Positions 43,411 to 52,869 of a DNA stretch of 64,000 bases are shown piece by piece. This DNA is from Thalassospira sp. TSL5-1 (GTDB lineage Bacteria > Pseudomonadota > Alphaproteobacteria > Rhodospirillales > Thalassospiraceae), in assembly GCF_001907695.1 (NCBI RefSeq), contig NZ_KV880640.1, positions 1 to 64,000 of the forward strand, in the 5' to 3' direction. The notes beneath the pieces were generated by a model that saw only the letters and a program-made list of their open reading frames with translations, did not search any database and was not told the DNA's origin. The position numbers and the translations under genes are program-made. Every line of letters starts with the position of its first letter. Position 1 is the first letter of the stretch.

Positions 43411-45293
43411 CGCGAAGTCCGGAGCAAAAAACCTACGAGGATCTTGCCTTTCGGTTTTTTGTCACAACGCTGTGCTGCAACGGATGCCGGGTGCCGTCGA
43501 ACATTCCCGACGGGCTGGAGAACCTAACCGAAGAAGAATTGACGGTTTTGGCCTATCTTCAGCAGGTGTCCCAGGAACGTTCCATCATCGCCGATCCGGA
43601 ACCAGAGGACGACGATCCTGCCCTGGCAGGCTCATCCTTCGGAGAAATGGAACAAGAGGAACCGGACGAACAGCACGAACAGGAAGAACAGGATGAAACT
43701 GTTTCCGTTCCTGTAACGCCGGAGCCTGAAATAATTGACCAGGCATCGACCCGTGTCGAAGAGAACATGGCGATAGAGGGCAACGATGCGCTCGACGGTG
43801 AGGGAACACCCTCCGTGGTCTCGGAAGATGAAACAGATGCCTCGATACCGTTAAACCCTTTAGCTGCGGATAATGCAGCGCCACCGGTTGACGAAACGAA
43901 TGGCGATGCCGCTCATCATCAGATGTCGGATAACGCGTTACCTACGGAGGATAACACCGTGATCAAAGGGCCGGGCGGCATCGTGAAAACGGGTTTTGAG
44001 GCATCCTATTCGGAACCGGAGCGGATTAACCTCAAAAATGGCCGGTCTCGTCAGCCCTATGAAACAACCATTCAGGGTTATTCCGGTATCGAGATCACCG
44101 ATGATGGTGGCACCGGTTTGTCGATTTCGTCGGACGGTGATGTGTCGGGACATGACATTCAGGCAGGTGAATACACCCTGTTTTTGAAGGCGGTCAAACA
44201 GGGCGAACCGGTTGTTATTCGTGCGCGCTTGTCGATCATCCCGGACCCTCGCGATTTGTGGAAAACAATCCCTTCTGATCAGGACGCCCCGATGGCCAAG
44301 CCGGACCAGAGTTTCGATTGTCAAACCGGCGAGGGCCTTGTCGTTGCGGCGAGCAAGCGGGGGCGCTCCCATGCCCAGGAGGGCAAATATCGGGATGACG
44401 ATTTTCGTATTCGGGCCGATACAGATACCGGCTGGCATATTCTGATTGTCGCTGATGGCGCGGGATCTGCCGATCTTAGCCGTGAAGGCAGCAGGATCGC
44501 GTGCGAAACCGTTATGGAAGCCTTGCCAGCACTTTTGGCAGAAAAGGTAGATCCCTGGCTGGAGGAAACTTTGGCGCGTTATGCGGCCGATCCGGATGCC
44601 TGGGCAACCGAAGTGCGCTGTGATTTGCTTTATCCTGTCTTGCCGGAAGCGGCCCTGAGGGCGGCCCGCGCGATCGAGGACAAAGCTGCCGAAATCAAAC
44701 AGGACCCATCGGCGTTTTCGACAACGATTGTCATCGCGATTTGTCGCAAGGTGGCAGACCGGTGGTTTAGCGCAAGTTTCACTGTTGGGGATGGCGGTGT
44801 CGCCATTTTTGATGCCAAAGCGGAAACCGTTACGGTGATGTGCCGGCCTGACAGCGGAGAATTTGCCGGTCAAACGCGGTTTTTGGCATCAACCGAGTTC
44901 CGGGACCCGCACGCTGTTATGGGGCGCGTGTTTGTTGATCTGTGCGACAGTTTCACGGTTCTTGCCGCAATGACCGACGGCATCACCGATCCAAAATTTC
45001 CGACAGATTCAGCCTTTGCCAATGCCGAAATTTGGGCGGATTTCTGGACCAATGATCTGTGCGCGCAGGTCGATCTTCACCAGGATAATGACGGGCTGAA
45101 GGACCAGATGATGGCCTGGCTTGATTTCTGGTCGCGCGGGAACCACGATGACCGAACCATCGCCCTGATGATGCCAAACCAGAACGAACAAACTCTTGAG
45201 ACAAAGAAAGCCGTTGCCAAACCGCAAGAAGGTCAGTCCCGGAATTCTGCGGCACAGGATGGGACAGACGGTGATCAGGCAGACGTGCAATGA
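43407..45293 (+). CDS. PP2C-family protein phosphatase with acidic linker
   Basis: 628 residues. A small N-terminal region has a Cys cluster (LCCNGC near 22-27). It is followed by a very acidic, low-complexity linker (about 60-185), a beta-rich module (about 205-280; ISSDGDVSGHDIQAGEYTLF, Ig-like) and the PP2C domain (about 310-600). The metal-binding motifs LIVADGAGSADLSREG, FTVGDGGVAIFD, MTDGITD and HDDRTIALM are in place. It should dephosphorylate Ser/Thr residues set by the kinase encoded next. I took ATG 43407 (ATGA overlap with the VWA gene); the frame reaches 43242 but only by running through the VWA gene. It overlaps the kinase gene by four bases. Confidence 0.9.
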   Translation: MTRSPEQKTYEDLAFRFFVTTLCCNGCRVPSNIPDGLENLTEEELTVLAYLQQVSQERSIIADPEPEDDDPALAGSSFGEMEQEEPDEQHEQEEQDETVSVPVTPEPEIIDQASTRVEENMAIEGNDALDGEGTPSVVSEDETDASIPLNPLAADNAAPPVDETNGDAAHHQMSDNALPTEDNTVIKGPGGIVKTGFEASYSEPERINLKNGRSRQPYETTIQGYSGIEITDDGGTGLSISSDGDVSGHDIQAGEYTLFLKAVKQGEPVVIRARLSIIPDPRDLWKTIPSDQDAPMAKPDQSFDCQTGEGLVVAASKRGRSHAQEGKYRDDDFRIRADTDTGWHILIVADGAGSADLSREGSRIACETVMEALPALLAEKVDPWLEETLARYAADPDAWATEVRCDLLYPVLPEAALRAARAIEDKAAEIKQDPSAFSTTIVIAICRKVADRWFSASFTVGDGGVAIFDAKAETVTVMCRPDSGEFAGQTRFLASTEFRDPHAVMGRVFVDLCDSFTVLAAMTDGITDPKFPTDSAFANAEIWADFWTNDLCAQVDLHQDNDGLKDQMMAWLDFWSRGNHDDRTIALMMPNQNEQTLETKKAVAKPQEGQSRNSAAQDGTDGDQADVQ

Positions 45294-46780
45294 GCATTGT
45301 AAATTTGACATCGGAAGGCGGGAAGCCTGTTTCTTTTGTCGATGAAGTGATTGCTTCCGGGGCAATGAAGGACATTTATGTCAGCCCTGACAAGACCTAT
45401 GTGGTCGGCTTTTTCCGCGATACCCAGGACGCGACCCTGAAGGAACGTTTGCGCGAAATTACCACCCGGTATCGCAGCAATCTTTTTGACAAGGATAGCG
45501 GCGATTTCTGGAAGGATTATTTTTGCTGGCCGACAGATACCGTTGAACATAACGGCCGGATCGGGGTTGTCGTACCGTTTTATGCGTCGGATTTTTTCTT
45601 CCAGTACGGAAGTGTGAAAGACGATATGCTTAAAATTCGCGGTAAGGACAAGGAGGGTAAGTGGTTTGCCTCGGCCTCCAACCGGGAAAAGTTCCTTGAT
45701 CCGCGCGAAAAGGGCAACTGGCTGACGCATCTTCAAATCTGTTTGTCAATTTCGCGTGCTGTGCGGCGGTTGCATATGGCGGGCCTGGCGCATTCGGATT
45801 TAAGTTATAAAAATGTTCTGGTCGATCCGACAAAAGGCAAAGCCTGCCTTATTGACATTGACGGGCTGGTAGTGCCGGGCAAGTTTGCGCCCGATGTTGT
45901 TGGCACGCCCGATTTCATCGCGCCCGAGGTCATTGCGACGCAACATCTTGACCGGGAAGACCCGGCACGGGTTTTACCCTCCCGCACGACGGATCGTCAT
46001 GCGCTGGCCGTTTTGATTTACATGTATCTGTTCTTTCGCCATCCCCTGCGCGGGCGCAAGGTGCACGACCCGGATGCAACGCGTGACGAGGAACTGAGCA
46101 TGGGAGAGCGCGCTTTGTTCATCGAGCATCCTACCGATGACAGCAACCGGGTCCGCCCCGAGGACCTAAGGCCCCAGTCGCTGCCGTGGGGGGACCCGGC
46201 CCAACGCCCCTATACAATGGCGGGTCCGCTTTTGACCGAACTATTTGACCGCGCGTTTATTGCAGGGTTGCATGCGCCGGAAAAGCGCCCCTCTGCGGCC
46301 GAGTGGGAAAGCGCGCTGGTGCGCACAATGGATATGATACAGCCCTGTTCGGCGGGTTGTGACATGGGCTGGTTCGTGTTTGATAATTCGCGTGCCCCCG
46401 TATGTCCGCATTGCGGGACGGCATATCGGGGTAAGTTGCCGGTGCTTAATCTGTATTCAAGCCGGACAAAGGGCAGCTTCCATGCCGATAATCATCGCGT
46501 CATGGTATGGGATGGACAGTCGCTTTTTCCCTGGCATGTCAATCGTACGATTTTCCCCAATGAGCATCTTACCGCCGCACAAAAGAAAAGGGTGGGCTAT
46601 TTTCAGATGCACGAGGGCGACTGGTATCTGGTCAATGAAGCAATGCCGGGCATGAAAAATGTTTCAACCGGTCAGGAAATTGCGATCGGGGACCCTGTGA
46701 AACTTGAGGACGGATTACAGATTTTGTTGTCCGCCCAAGAGGGTGGGCGGCTGATTCAGGTGCAGATGGCCGGGGCGTAA
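45290..46780 (+). CDS. Ter-associated protein kinase with zinc ribbon
   Basis: 496 residues. The kinase domain (about 15-345) has the catalytic loop HSDLSYKNVL (168-177), DIDG at 189-192 in the DFG place and the GTPDFIAPEV activation-segment end at 205-214. HSD replaces HRD, and the glycine loop and the VAIK lysine are not obvious, so it is an atypical kinase but the catalytic Asp and both metal ligands are kept. A zinc ribbon follows (CSAGC ending CPHCG, about 350-375), then a beta-rich tail with VMVWDGQSLFPWHVNRTIF, possibly FHA-like. It is the last gene of the VWA3-PP2C-kinase chain, each step joined by an overlap of one to four bases. Confidence 0.88.
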   Translation: MSIVNLTSEGGKPVSFVDEVIASGAMKDIYVSPDKTYVVGFFRDTQDATLKERLREITTRYRSNLFDKDSGDFWKDYFCWPTDTVEHNGRIGVVVPFYASDFFFQYGSVKDDMLKIRGKDKEGKWFASASNREKFLDPREKGNWLTHLQICLSISRAVRRLHMAGLAHSDLSYKNVLVDPTKGKACLIDIDGLVVPGKFAPDVVGTPDFIAPEVIATQHLDREDPARVLPSRTTDRHALAVLIYMYLFFRHPLRGRKVHDPDATRDEELSMGERALFIEHPTDDSNRVRPEDLRPQSLPWGDPAQRPYTMAGPLLTELFDRAFIAGLHAPEKRPSAAEWESALVRTMDMIQPCSAGCDMGWFVFDNSRAPVCPHCGTAYRGKLPVLNLYSSRTKGSFHADNHRVMVWDGQSLFPWHVNRTIFPNEHLTAAQKKRVGYFQMHEGDWYLVNEAMPGMKNVSTGQEIAIGDPVKLEDGLQILLSAQEGGRLIQVQMAGA

Positions 46781-46934
46781 TCGTTTGTCAGCATGGCGCG
46801 ATAACCGGCAACACCCAGGGGCGGCCGTTGTGGGGGCCATTTTAAAGCGCGAATTTTCCCAGATTGTCCCCGTCCTAATTGTTCAGGCAGTCGATATGCT
46901 GGCGATAGAGACGGGCAAGTTCGACCGGGCTCAT
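46781..46934 (-). pseudogene. Remnant of an ester-cyclase (SnoaL/NTF2-like) gene
   Basis: On the minus strand, ATG at 46934 with an AAGGA site upstream reads MSPVELARLYRQHIDCLNN and stops at TAG. Reading on, the same frame gives DGDNLGKFA, a stop, then HNGRP, and a one-base shift continues LGVAGYRAMLTNDY. This follows the N-terminal order of SnoaL-like ester cyclases (LYR.YI.CLN.QDW..LG.F, then HNGRPLG.AGYRAML). CAG to TAG and TGG to GGG changes explain the first part. The gene has at least two stops and a frameshift, and the rest of it is missing where the kinase gene ends. It marks the right edge of the Ter island. A short functional peptide is less likely. Confidence 0.65.
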
Positions 46935-47096
46935 GGTGTGTCCTTCTGATTGAAATTCATTTTTCTCGATGGGCCGGTTTGGAAGGCGCGCTGTGATAAC
47001 CCTGCAAAAATGAACGATCTTTGATCGGTGCAATGCAACTGAACCCGTTTTACGCTAGGATGGGTCAAGATACAAATCGGTGGCGGAGGCAGGGTT
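46935..47096. other. Upstream region of ldh
   Basis: 162 bases between the ester-cyclase remnant and ldh. No gene is seen. The stretch carries the old promoter of the remnant on the minus strand and must hold the ldh promoter on the plus strand, but I see no convincing boxes. Confidence 0.4.
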
Positions 47097-48029
47097 ATGA
47101 AAATCGGTATTGTCGGGGCGGGCATGGTGGGCAGTTCGGCGGGGTATGCCATTGCCCTGATGGGTATTGCCAGTTCGGTGATTTTTGTCGATCGCAATGC
47201 AGACCTGGCTCGTGCTCAGGCCGAAGATATTTCCCATGCCGTGCCGTTCATGTCTTCCTGTCTTGTTCATGCCGGAGATTATGCCGACCTGAAAGGCGCA
47301 TCGGTGGTCATTCTCGCCGCCGGTGTTAGCCAGAAACCCGGTGAAACCCGGCTGGAGCTGTTGGGCCGCAATGCGAATGTGTTTCGCGAGGTGGTGGGCG
47401 AAGTTTTGCGTGTCACGCCTGATGCGATTTTGCTGATTGCATCGAACCCTGTCGACATCATGACGCAAATCACCGCCCGCCTTTCCGGCCTGCCCGCCGC
47501 GCGGGTGATCGGGTCGGGTACGATCCTCGATACCGCCCGCTTTCGCAGTCTTTTGGGCCGGCATTTGGGCATTTCGCCGCAATCGGTACATGCCTATGTG
47601 CTGGGAGAACATGGTGATAGCGAAGTGCTGGCCTGGTCCAATGCCAGGGCCGGGTCGGAACCGTTATTGTCCTTTGCCACCCAGCTTGGCGTGCCGATCA
47701 GTGATGCGCAAAAGGCGGAAATTGACGATGGCGTGCGCAATGCGGCCTATAAAATTATCAATGGCAAGGGGGCAACCTACTATGGCATTGGGGCCGGTTT
47801 GGCGCGTATTGTTAAATCCATCGCACAGGACCAGCAGGATGTTTTATCCGTTTCCGTTGTCACCCGAAATGTGGCGGGGGTGGAAGATGTGGCCCTGTCG
47901 ATCCCGCGTGTGGTGGGGGCAGCGGGCATTTGTGCCGATATGATGCCAACCCTGGATGATGCCGAGAATGACGCCCTTCATCGCAGTGCCAGCCTGTTGA
48001 AATCCACCATCGAGGCGGTTGCGCTTTAG
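47097..48029 (+). CDS. ldh: L-lactate dehydrogenase
   Basis: 310 residues. NAD-binding motif GIVGAGMVGSS at the N-terminus; the substrate loop GVSQKPGETRLELL has Gln where malate dehydrogenases have Arg, which selects lactate/pyruvate. The active-site His is in GEHGDSE, and the Asp/Arg pair lies in SGTILDTARFR. The protein interconverts pyruvate and L-lactate with NADH. GGCGGAGGCAGG precedes the ATG. It stands alone, just beyond the Ter island, with the esterase gene 86 bp downstream on the same strand. Confidence 0.93.
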   Translation: MKIGIVGAGMVGSSAGYAIALMGIASSVIFVDRNADLARAQAEDISHAVPFMSSCLVHAGDYADLKGASVVILAAGVSQKPGETRLELLGRNANVFREVVGEVLRVTPDAILLIASNPVDIMTQITARLSGLPAARVIGSGTILDTARFRSLLGRHLGISPQSVHAYVLGEHGDSEVLAWSNARAGSEPLLSFATQLGVPISDAQKAEIDDGVRNAAYKIINGKGATYYGIGAGLARIVKSIAQDQQDVLSVSVVTRNVAGVEDVALSIPRVVGAAGICADMMPTLDDAENDALHRSASLLKSTIEAVAL

Positions 48030-48047
48030 GGCCGATACAGTAACAAT

Positions 48048-48082
48048 TTGCTATATTGGAAGACGTATTTCAAATACAGCAA
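48048..48082. promoter_or_regulatory. Inverted repeat before the esterase gene
   Basis: TTGCTATATT (48048-48057) and AATACAGCAA (48073-48082) match as an inverted repeat in 9 of 10 positions, 15 bp apart. It lies 34 bp upstream of the esterase ATG, a place that fits an operator. Confidence 0.4.
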
Positions 48083-48115
48083 TATAAAGGCCGTCGAAAA
48101 CAGGAGACAGGCGAT

Positions 48116-49039
48116 ATGACAGCGGAAATACCGCCGATGCCGACCGATGAAGGCATTATAGCCTTTCAAAAACAGGCTGAGTCCTTTTATCCGCCAGATG
48201 CAGTAAGTGCCAGCATTGAACAACAACGCGCATGGTACGATGCCTTTTGCGCCAGCTTTAACCCGCCAGACCCAGCGGGGTTAAGGTTTGAGGATGGCGA
48301 AATTGCCGGGGTGCCGGTGCGGTATTTTCATCCATCCGTGCAAAAAACCGCCTGTTGCCTGCTTTATTTTCACGGTGGCGGTTTTGTTGTTGGCTCGCGC
48401 GACAGCCACCATGCCATTTGCGCCGAAATTGCCGAATTTTGCGGGGCAGAGCTGATCTCGGTCGATTATCGTTTGGCCCCCGAACATATCTGGCCTGCCG
48501 CATCGGATGATGGTTATGCCGTGCTGAGCTACTTACTAAGGCGTGGGCACCGGACGGTGGTGATGGGTGATAGCGCCGGTGCCAATATGACCGCAGGCTT
48601 GATGATACGTGCACAGCGTGATGATGTTGGCGGCAGGATTGCCGGTCAGGTTTTGCTCTATCCCGCACTCGGCGGGGATATGACACGCGGGTCTTATGTT
48701 GAAATGGCGCAGGCACCGGGTCTTACGACGCAGGATGTGCACTATTATCGCGATATTTTGCAAGCGCCGGAAAATGATGCTGTGGCACATCCATTAAAGG
48801 CGGATGACGTTTCAAACCTGCCACCGGCTTATATATCTTCGGCCTTTTTTGACCCGTTGCGCGATGATGGCCGCCATTATGCAGCAAAACTGGTGCAGGC
48901 CGGGGTGAATGTGATTTATCGCGAGGAACCGCAAATGGTACATGGCTGGTTGCGCGCACGCCATATGAGCGATGGGGCGCGTACTGGTTTTGATCATTTG
49001 TGCCGGGCGGTTGCCGGATTTTGTGAAACCGGACCGTGA
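48116..49039 (+). CDS. Alpha/beta hydrolase, hormone-sensitive-lipase family esterase
   Basis: 307 residues. Oxyanion-hole motif YFHGGGFVVGS near residue 83, nucleophile elbow VMGDSAGANMT near 146-156, catalytic Asp in SSAFFDPLRDDG and His in MVHGWLRA: a complete HSL-type catalytic triad. Likely a cytoplasmic carboxylesterase of unknown substrate. ATG 48116 has CAGGAGACAGG upstream; the earlier in-frame ATG at 48056 would cross an inverted repeat and is rejected. Confidence 0.9.
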   Translation: MTAEIPPMPTDEGIIAFQKQAESFYPPDAVSASIEQQRAWYDAFCASFNPPDPAGLRFEDGEIAGVPVRYFHPSVQKTACCLLYFHGGGFVVGSRDSHHAICAEIAEFCGAELISVDYRLAPEHIWPAASDDGYAVLSYLLRRGHRTVVMGDSAGANMTAGLMIRAQRDDVGGRIAGQVLLYPALGGDMTRGSYVEMAQAPGLTTQDVHYYRDILQAPENDAVAHPLKADDVSNLPPAYISSAFFDPLRDDGRHYAAKLVQAGVNVIYREEPQMVHGWLRARHMSDGARTGFDHLCRAVAGFCETGP

Positions 49040-49078
49040 CGATAGGGTGTCACGGCCCGGTTTGTACATATGTCACAA

Positions 49079-51100
49079 TTACATGAAATCGCGTGGAATG
49101 GTGCGGTTCCAGGTTTTCCGATACACTTCCTGATCATTTTCGACAGCAATAACGCTGGCTTCGATATGCCAGTCGGTTTTGCTGCAGGTAAGTGTTGCTG
49201 CACATACCGTCCGGGTAAACCAGCCCGTGCGTTCCATATCGCAGGTCCACATGGCATGTCCGCGCAGGGATGTCGGATCATCGGGCGAGATGGTCCAGGT
49301 TTCGTCGCGGATCTGGCGCGTTGAAAGCCCCGTGTCGGGATGTTCAAACAGGCCGGTATCTTCGAGAATGCAATAATCGGTTTTGTTGGTCGTCATGTTA
49401 CGGCGCACTTCGCGGCGCGTGTTGGCCGGTTGATGTTCAATATAATGTGGCAGCGGGTCCGGGTTTTCCGGTTCAGGCAGATCAATCACCTGATGATCGC
49501 CCAGCAGGGGCAGGGCCAAATCGATGGATGCCGTATCGATGGTGACACCGGCATTAAACGGGTCTGGCAAAATCATCGGCCAATAGGCGGTGGAAATGGC
49601 AACACGAAGTTTGTGCCCCGCGCGGATGCGATAGCCGCAGGCATCCAGCACCACCTTGATGCTAACCTTTTCGCCCTTTGGCATCGGTTGCGGGGCGTTG
49701 TAATGGGCTTCAGGGTTACGATGCGCCAGGTTTAACACACCAAAGGCAATGCGGGCGGCGGTGCCATCGGGATGAATATCGACAAGCCGCACACACAGAT
49801 TGGCCCAGTCAGCATCGCAGGCAACATTCAGTGTGATTTCCGGACGGCCCAGAAGATCGAGGTCCTGTTTTAGCGCATGGCTGTCAAAACATAGCGATCC
49901 GGCATCGTCACCGCGCTGGTCAATCGCCATTTCCGCATCGGGTTTCAGGGTGAAATATTCGCCCGCTGCCGTGCCGGTATCAAGCGGTGATTTCAGGAAA
50001 ACACTGTTTTCGCCGTCGGCAGTGCTGATGATCGCCTCCGCATTTTTGGCATCTACCAGGCGGTCATCGCGGATATGATAATGCAGCATTGCGGGGGTTT
50101 GCCAGGTTTCCTTGGCAATCCAGAAGCCATTATCATGGTCGCGGCGCGGGGCCGGTTTGACGGCATCAAGGATATAGGCCCGCATTTGCGCAAGGTCTTC
50201 GGCCCCGTTTTTGTCATCGCGCAGCCAGCGGTTCCACCAGCGAATGGCCTCGCCGTGGAAATCAGCCCGTGGTTTGGGCCAGGCAAAATGCGGATATTTA
50301 TGCACCCACGGGCCAATCAGGGCCTTGGCGCGGTCCGGCATGCCTTCAATCGCCCGAACCGGTGTGTTACGATAGCCATCGGCCCAGCCCGCCATGACCA
50401 TTGACGGGATTTTTACAGCATCAAAATCCTCGCAGATCGAGGCATGTTTCCAAAAATCATCGCGCCTTTGATGCTCAAGCCATTCCTCAAGGAAGAACGG
50501 TTCGTTTTCCAGGCGTTCCAGCCACATGTCACGCCAGCGGTCGCCCACCAGTTCCGGGTCGGGGGAACGGGATTGATAGGCCAGCATGGTTGCCGCCCAG
50601 GAAAGCTGAACCGCAAGCTGACAGCCATTTTTATAGTGAATGTCGTCATTATAGCGATCCACTGTCGAGGCAATGGAAATGACAGCCTTTAGCGCCGGGG
50701 GCTGCAGGGCGGCAACCTGAAGGCAGTTAAAGCCCCCCCATGAAATGCCCATCATGCCCACATTGCCGTTGCACCAGGCCTGATCCGCAATCCAGGCGAT
50801 GATTTCGCAGGCATTGGCAAGTTCAAGCGGGGTATATTCGCCGTCAATAACGCCATCGGATTCACCTGAGCCGCGAATATCCACCCGTACCCCGGCAATG
50901 CCGGCGGCGGCAAAAACCGGATAGGTGGATTCATCGCGCGGGCTGGTACCGTCGCGTTTGCGGTAGGGTAGAAATTCCAGCACGGCAGGAACAGGCGTGG
51001 TGTCCGCCAGGTCGGGCATCCAGATGCGTGCGGCCAGGCGGGTGCCGTCCTTCAGGGTGATCCATGTATTTTCAATAACGGAATGGGTGCTATCGGGCAT
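49079..51100 (-). CDS. CocE/NonD-type alpha/beta hydrolase (S15 peptidase-like)
   Basis: 673 residues. The N-terminal S15 domain has the nucleophile motif GMMGISWGGFNCLQ near 118, the acid in VMAGWADGYRNTPV and the His in GPWVHKYPHFAWP. It is followed by the C-terminal jelly-roll domain of X-Pro dipeptidyl-peptidases (from about 390). The final 120 residues (from about 555) are an additional beta-rich part beyond the usual CocE length of around 570. No signal peptide, so cytoplasmic. It lies downstream of a peptide-type ABC transporter on the same strand, past a terminator. It may hydrolyse an imported peptide, ester or amide; substrate unknown. Confidence 0.88.
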   Translation of the reverse strand: MPDSTHSVIENTWITLKDGTRLAARIWMPDLADTTPVPAVLEFLPYRKRDGTSPRDESTYPVFAAAGIAGVRVDIRGSGESDGVIDGEYTPLELANACEIIAWIADQAWCNGNVGMMGISWGGFNCLQVAALQPPALKAVISIASTVDRYNDDIHYKNGCQLAVQLSWAATMLAYQSRSPDPELVGDRWRDMWLERLENEPFFLEEWLEHQRRDDFWKHASICEDFDAVKIPSMVMAGWADGYRNTPVRAIEGMPDRAKALIGPWVHKYPHFAWPKPRADFHGEAIRWWNRWLRDDKNGAEDLAQMRAYILDAVKPAPRRDHDNGFWIAKETWQTPAMLHYHIRDDRLVDAKNAEAIISTADGENSVFLKSPLDTGTAAGEYFTLKPDAEMAIDQRGDDAGSLCFDSHALKQDLDLLGRPEITLNVACDADWANLCVRLVDIHPDGTAARIAFGVLNLAHRNPEAHYNAPQPMPKGEKVSIKVVLDACGYRIRAGHKLRVAISTAYWPMILPDPFNAGVTIDTASIDLALPLLGDHQVIDLPEPENPDPLPHYIEHQPANTRREVRRNMTTNKTDYCILEDTGLFEHPDTGLSTRQIRDETWTISPDDPTSLRGHAMWTCDMERTGWFTRTVCAATLTCSKTDWHIEASVIAVENDQEVYRKTWNRTIPRDFM

Positions 51101-51192
51101 TCTTTATCCAATGTTGGTGGGGCGTATTTGTATTATCGGGCATGTTAAAGCCAATGACCGGTTTGGGGCGATCATGGGCGCAAATATGGAAA

Positions 51193-51221
51193 ACACCGCC
51201 CGAAAATTATCCGGGCGGTGT
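51193..51221 (-). terminator. Rho-independent terminator of the Dpp-like operon
   Basis: A perfect 10-bp stem, 51193-51202 with 51212-51221, and a nine-base loop; on the minus strand it is followed by TTTTCC. It lies just behind the ATPase gene, so the CocE-type hydrolase depends on readthrough or its own promoter. Confidence 0.8.
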
Positions 51222-51237
51222 GGTGAATTTGGCAGGA

Positions 51238-52869
51238 TCAGTTGCCGGCACTTTCCATGCGGCGGGTTGCCAGGACCTTTTCCAGCCAGCCCAGTTCCAT
51301 TTCCGGCACCGATTTAAGCAAAAGATCGGTGTAGTCATCAAACGGGGGCGAGAGCACACTGGAACGCGGGCCGAAATCCACCAGCTTGCCTTGCAGCATG
51401 ACCGCGACGGAATCGGCAATGGCGCGGACAATGGCAATGTCATGCGTGATGAACAGATAGGAAACACTGGTTTCCGCCTGCAAACGCATTAGCAGATCCA
51501 GGATGCCTTCCGCCACCAGCGGGTCCAAGGCCGAGGTTGGTTCGTCACACAGGATCAGTTCCGGTTCGGCGGCAAGGGCGCGGGCGATGGCGACACGCTG
51601 TTTTTGCCCGCCGGAAAGTTCGGCGGGGTAGCGGTCGTAAAAACCCGAACCCATTTCGATTTCATCTAGCAGTTCCTGCACCCGTTCCTTTTTCTTGCGA
51701 CCACTCAGGCCGAAATAAAACGCTAACGGGCGACCAATGATTTGCCCCACTGTCTGGCGTGGATTCATGGCGGTATCGGCCATTTGGTAAATCAACTGAA
51801 TGCGGCGCATCTGGTCGCGGTTGCGTTTTTTGTGCTGCGCAGGCAGTTCTTCATCGGCAAAGGTAATCGACCCGTCGGTGGGGGGCAAAAGCCCGGTGAT
51901 GACCCGGGCCAGCGTTGATTTGCCAGATCCGGATTCCCCAACCACGGCCAGCGTTTGCCCGCGCGGCACATGCAGTGATACATCGTGCAGCACCTTGAAA
52001 CCATTGCCATAGGATGCCGAGACATTATTAACCGACAGCAGCGCCTGGGACTGGTCCCTGGCTTCGCGCTGTTTGGTTTGGCGAACGGAAATCAGCGCCT
52101 TGGTATAGTCTTCCTGCGGGGATTCGATAATTTGCTGGACCGGGCCATATTCAACCGTCTCGCCGTTGCGCAGGACCATGATGTCATCGGAAATCTGGGC
52201 AACAACAGCCAGATCGTGGGTGATGTAGAGGGCAGCGGTGTTTGTTTCCTCAATCGCGCTTTTGATCGCTGCCAGAACATCGATCTGGGTGGTAACATCC
52301 AGCGCGGTGGTGGGTTCGTCAAAAACGATCAGTTCGGGGTTGGAACACAGTGCCATGGCTGTCATGGCACGTTGCAACTGTCCGCCCGATACCTGATGGG
52401 GGTAACGGTCGCCAAAATTGTCCGGGTCGGGCAGGCCCAGAATATTAAACAGATAAAGCGCACGGGCACGGGCTTCTTCGCGGGTCATCAGGCCATGTTC
52501 AAGGGTTGCCTCGATCACCTGATCGCCCAGCTTGTGCGCCGGGTTAAACGCGGCCGCAGCAGACTGGGCCACATAACACACCCGGGCACCGCGAATTTGG
52601 CGAATGCCCTGTTTGCCTGCCTTGAGGATATCCTCGCCATCGAGCAAAACTTCGCCACCGGTAATGCGCACCCCACCCCGGCCATAGGCCAGGGCCGACA
52701 GCCCGATGGTGGATTTTCCCGCACCAGATTCCCCGATCAGGCCCAGGACCCTGCCCCGTTCAAGGTCAAAGGAAACGCCGTGGACAATTTCGATGTCATT
52801 GGGGGCTTCACCGGGTGGGTAGACCGTGGCGCCAATTTGTAAATTGCGTACCGATAACATATTAGCCAT
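51238..52869 (-). CDS. Peptide ABC transporter, fused double ATPase (DppD-DppF)
   Basis: 543 residues carrying two complete nucleotide-binding domains. First half: Walker [10 protein letters not shown], signature [15 protein letters not shown], Walker [13 protein letters not shown]. Second half (from about 285): [36 protein letters not shown]. Both end in the oligopeptide-type ATPase tail. The fusion replaces the separate DppD and DppF genes and would pair with the DppB and DppC permeases. It overlaps the dppC-like gene by 8 bp. Confidence 0.95.
   Translation of the reverse strand: MANMLSVRNLQIGATVYPPGEAPNDIEIVHGVSFDLERGRVLGLIGESGAGKSTIGLSALAYGRGGVRITGGEVLLDGEDILKAGKQGIRQIRGARVCYVAQSAAAAFNPAHKLGDQVIEATLEHGLMTREEARARALYLFNILGLPDPDNFGDRYPHQVSGGQLQRAMTAMALCSNPELIVFDEPTTALDVTTQIDVLAAIKSAIEETNTAALYITHDLAVVAQISDDIMVLRNGETVEYGPVQQIIESPQEDYTKALISVRQTKQREARDQSQALLSVNNVSASYGNGFKVLHDVSLHVPRGQTLAVVGESGSGKSTLARVITGLLPPTDGSITFADEELPAQHKKRNRDQMRRIQLIYQMADTAMNPRQTVGQIIGRPLAFYFGLSGRKKKERVQELLDEIEMGSGFYDRYPAELSGGQKQRVAIARALAAEPELILCDEPTSALDPLVAEGILDLLMRLQAETSVSYLFITHDIAIVRAIADSVAVMLQGKLVDFGPRSSVLSPPFDDYTDLLLKSVPEMELGWLEKVLATRRMESAGN

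Noticed and set aside
31740-46934. Typical integrative element carrying the Ter genes
   Set aside because: No integrase, tRNA or flanking direct repeats are visible at either edge, and composition is close to the surroundings; only the ester-cyclase remnant shows a rearrangement.
47097-48029. Malate dehydrogenase
   Set aside because: The substrate loop reads QKPGETR; malate enzymes have Arg in place of this Gln.
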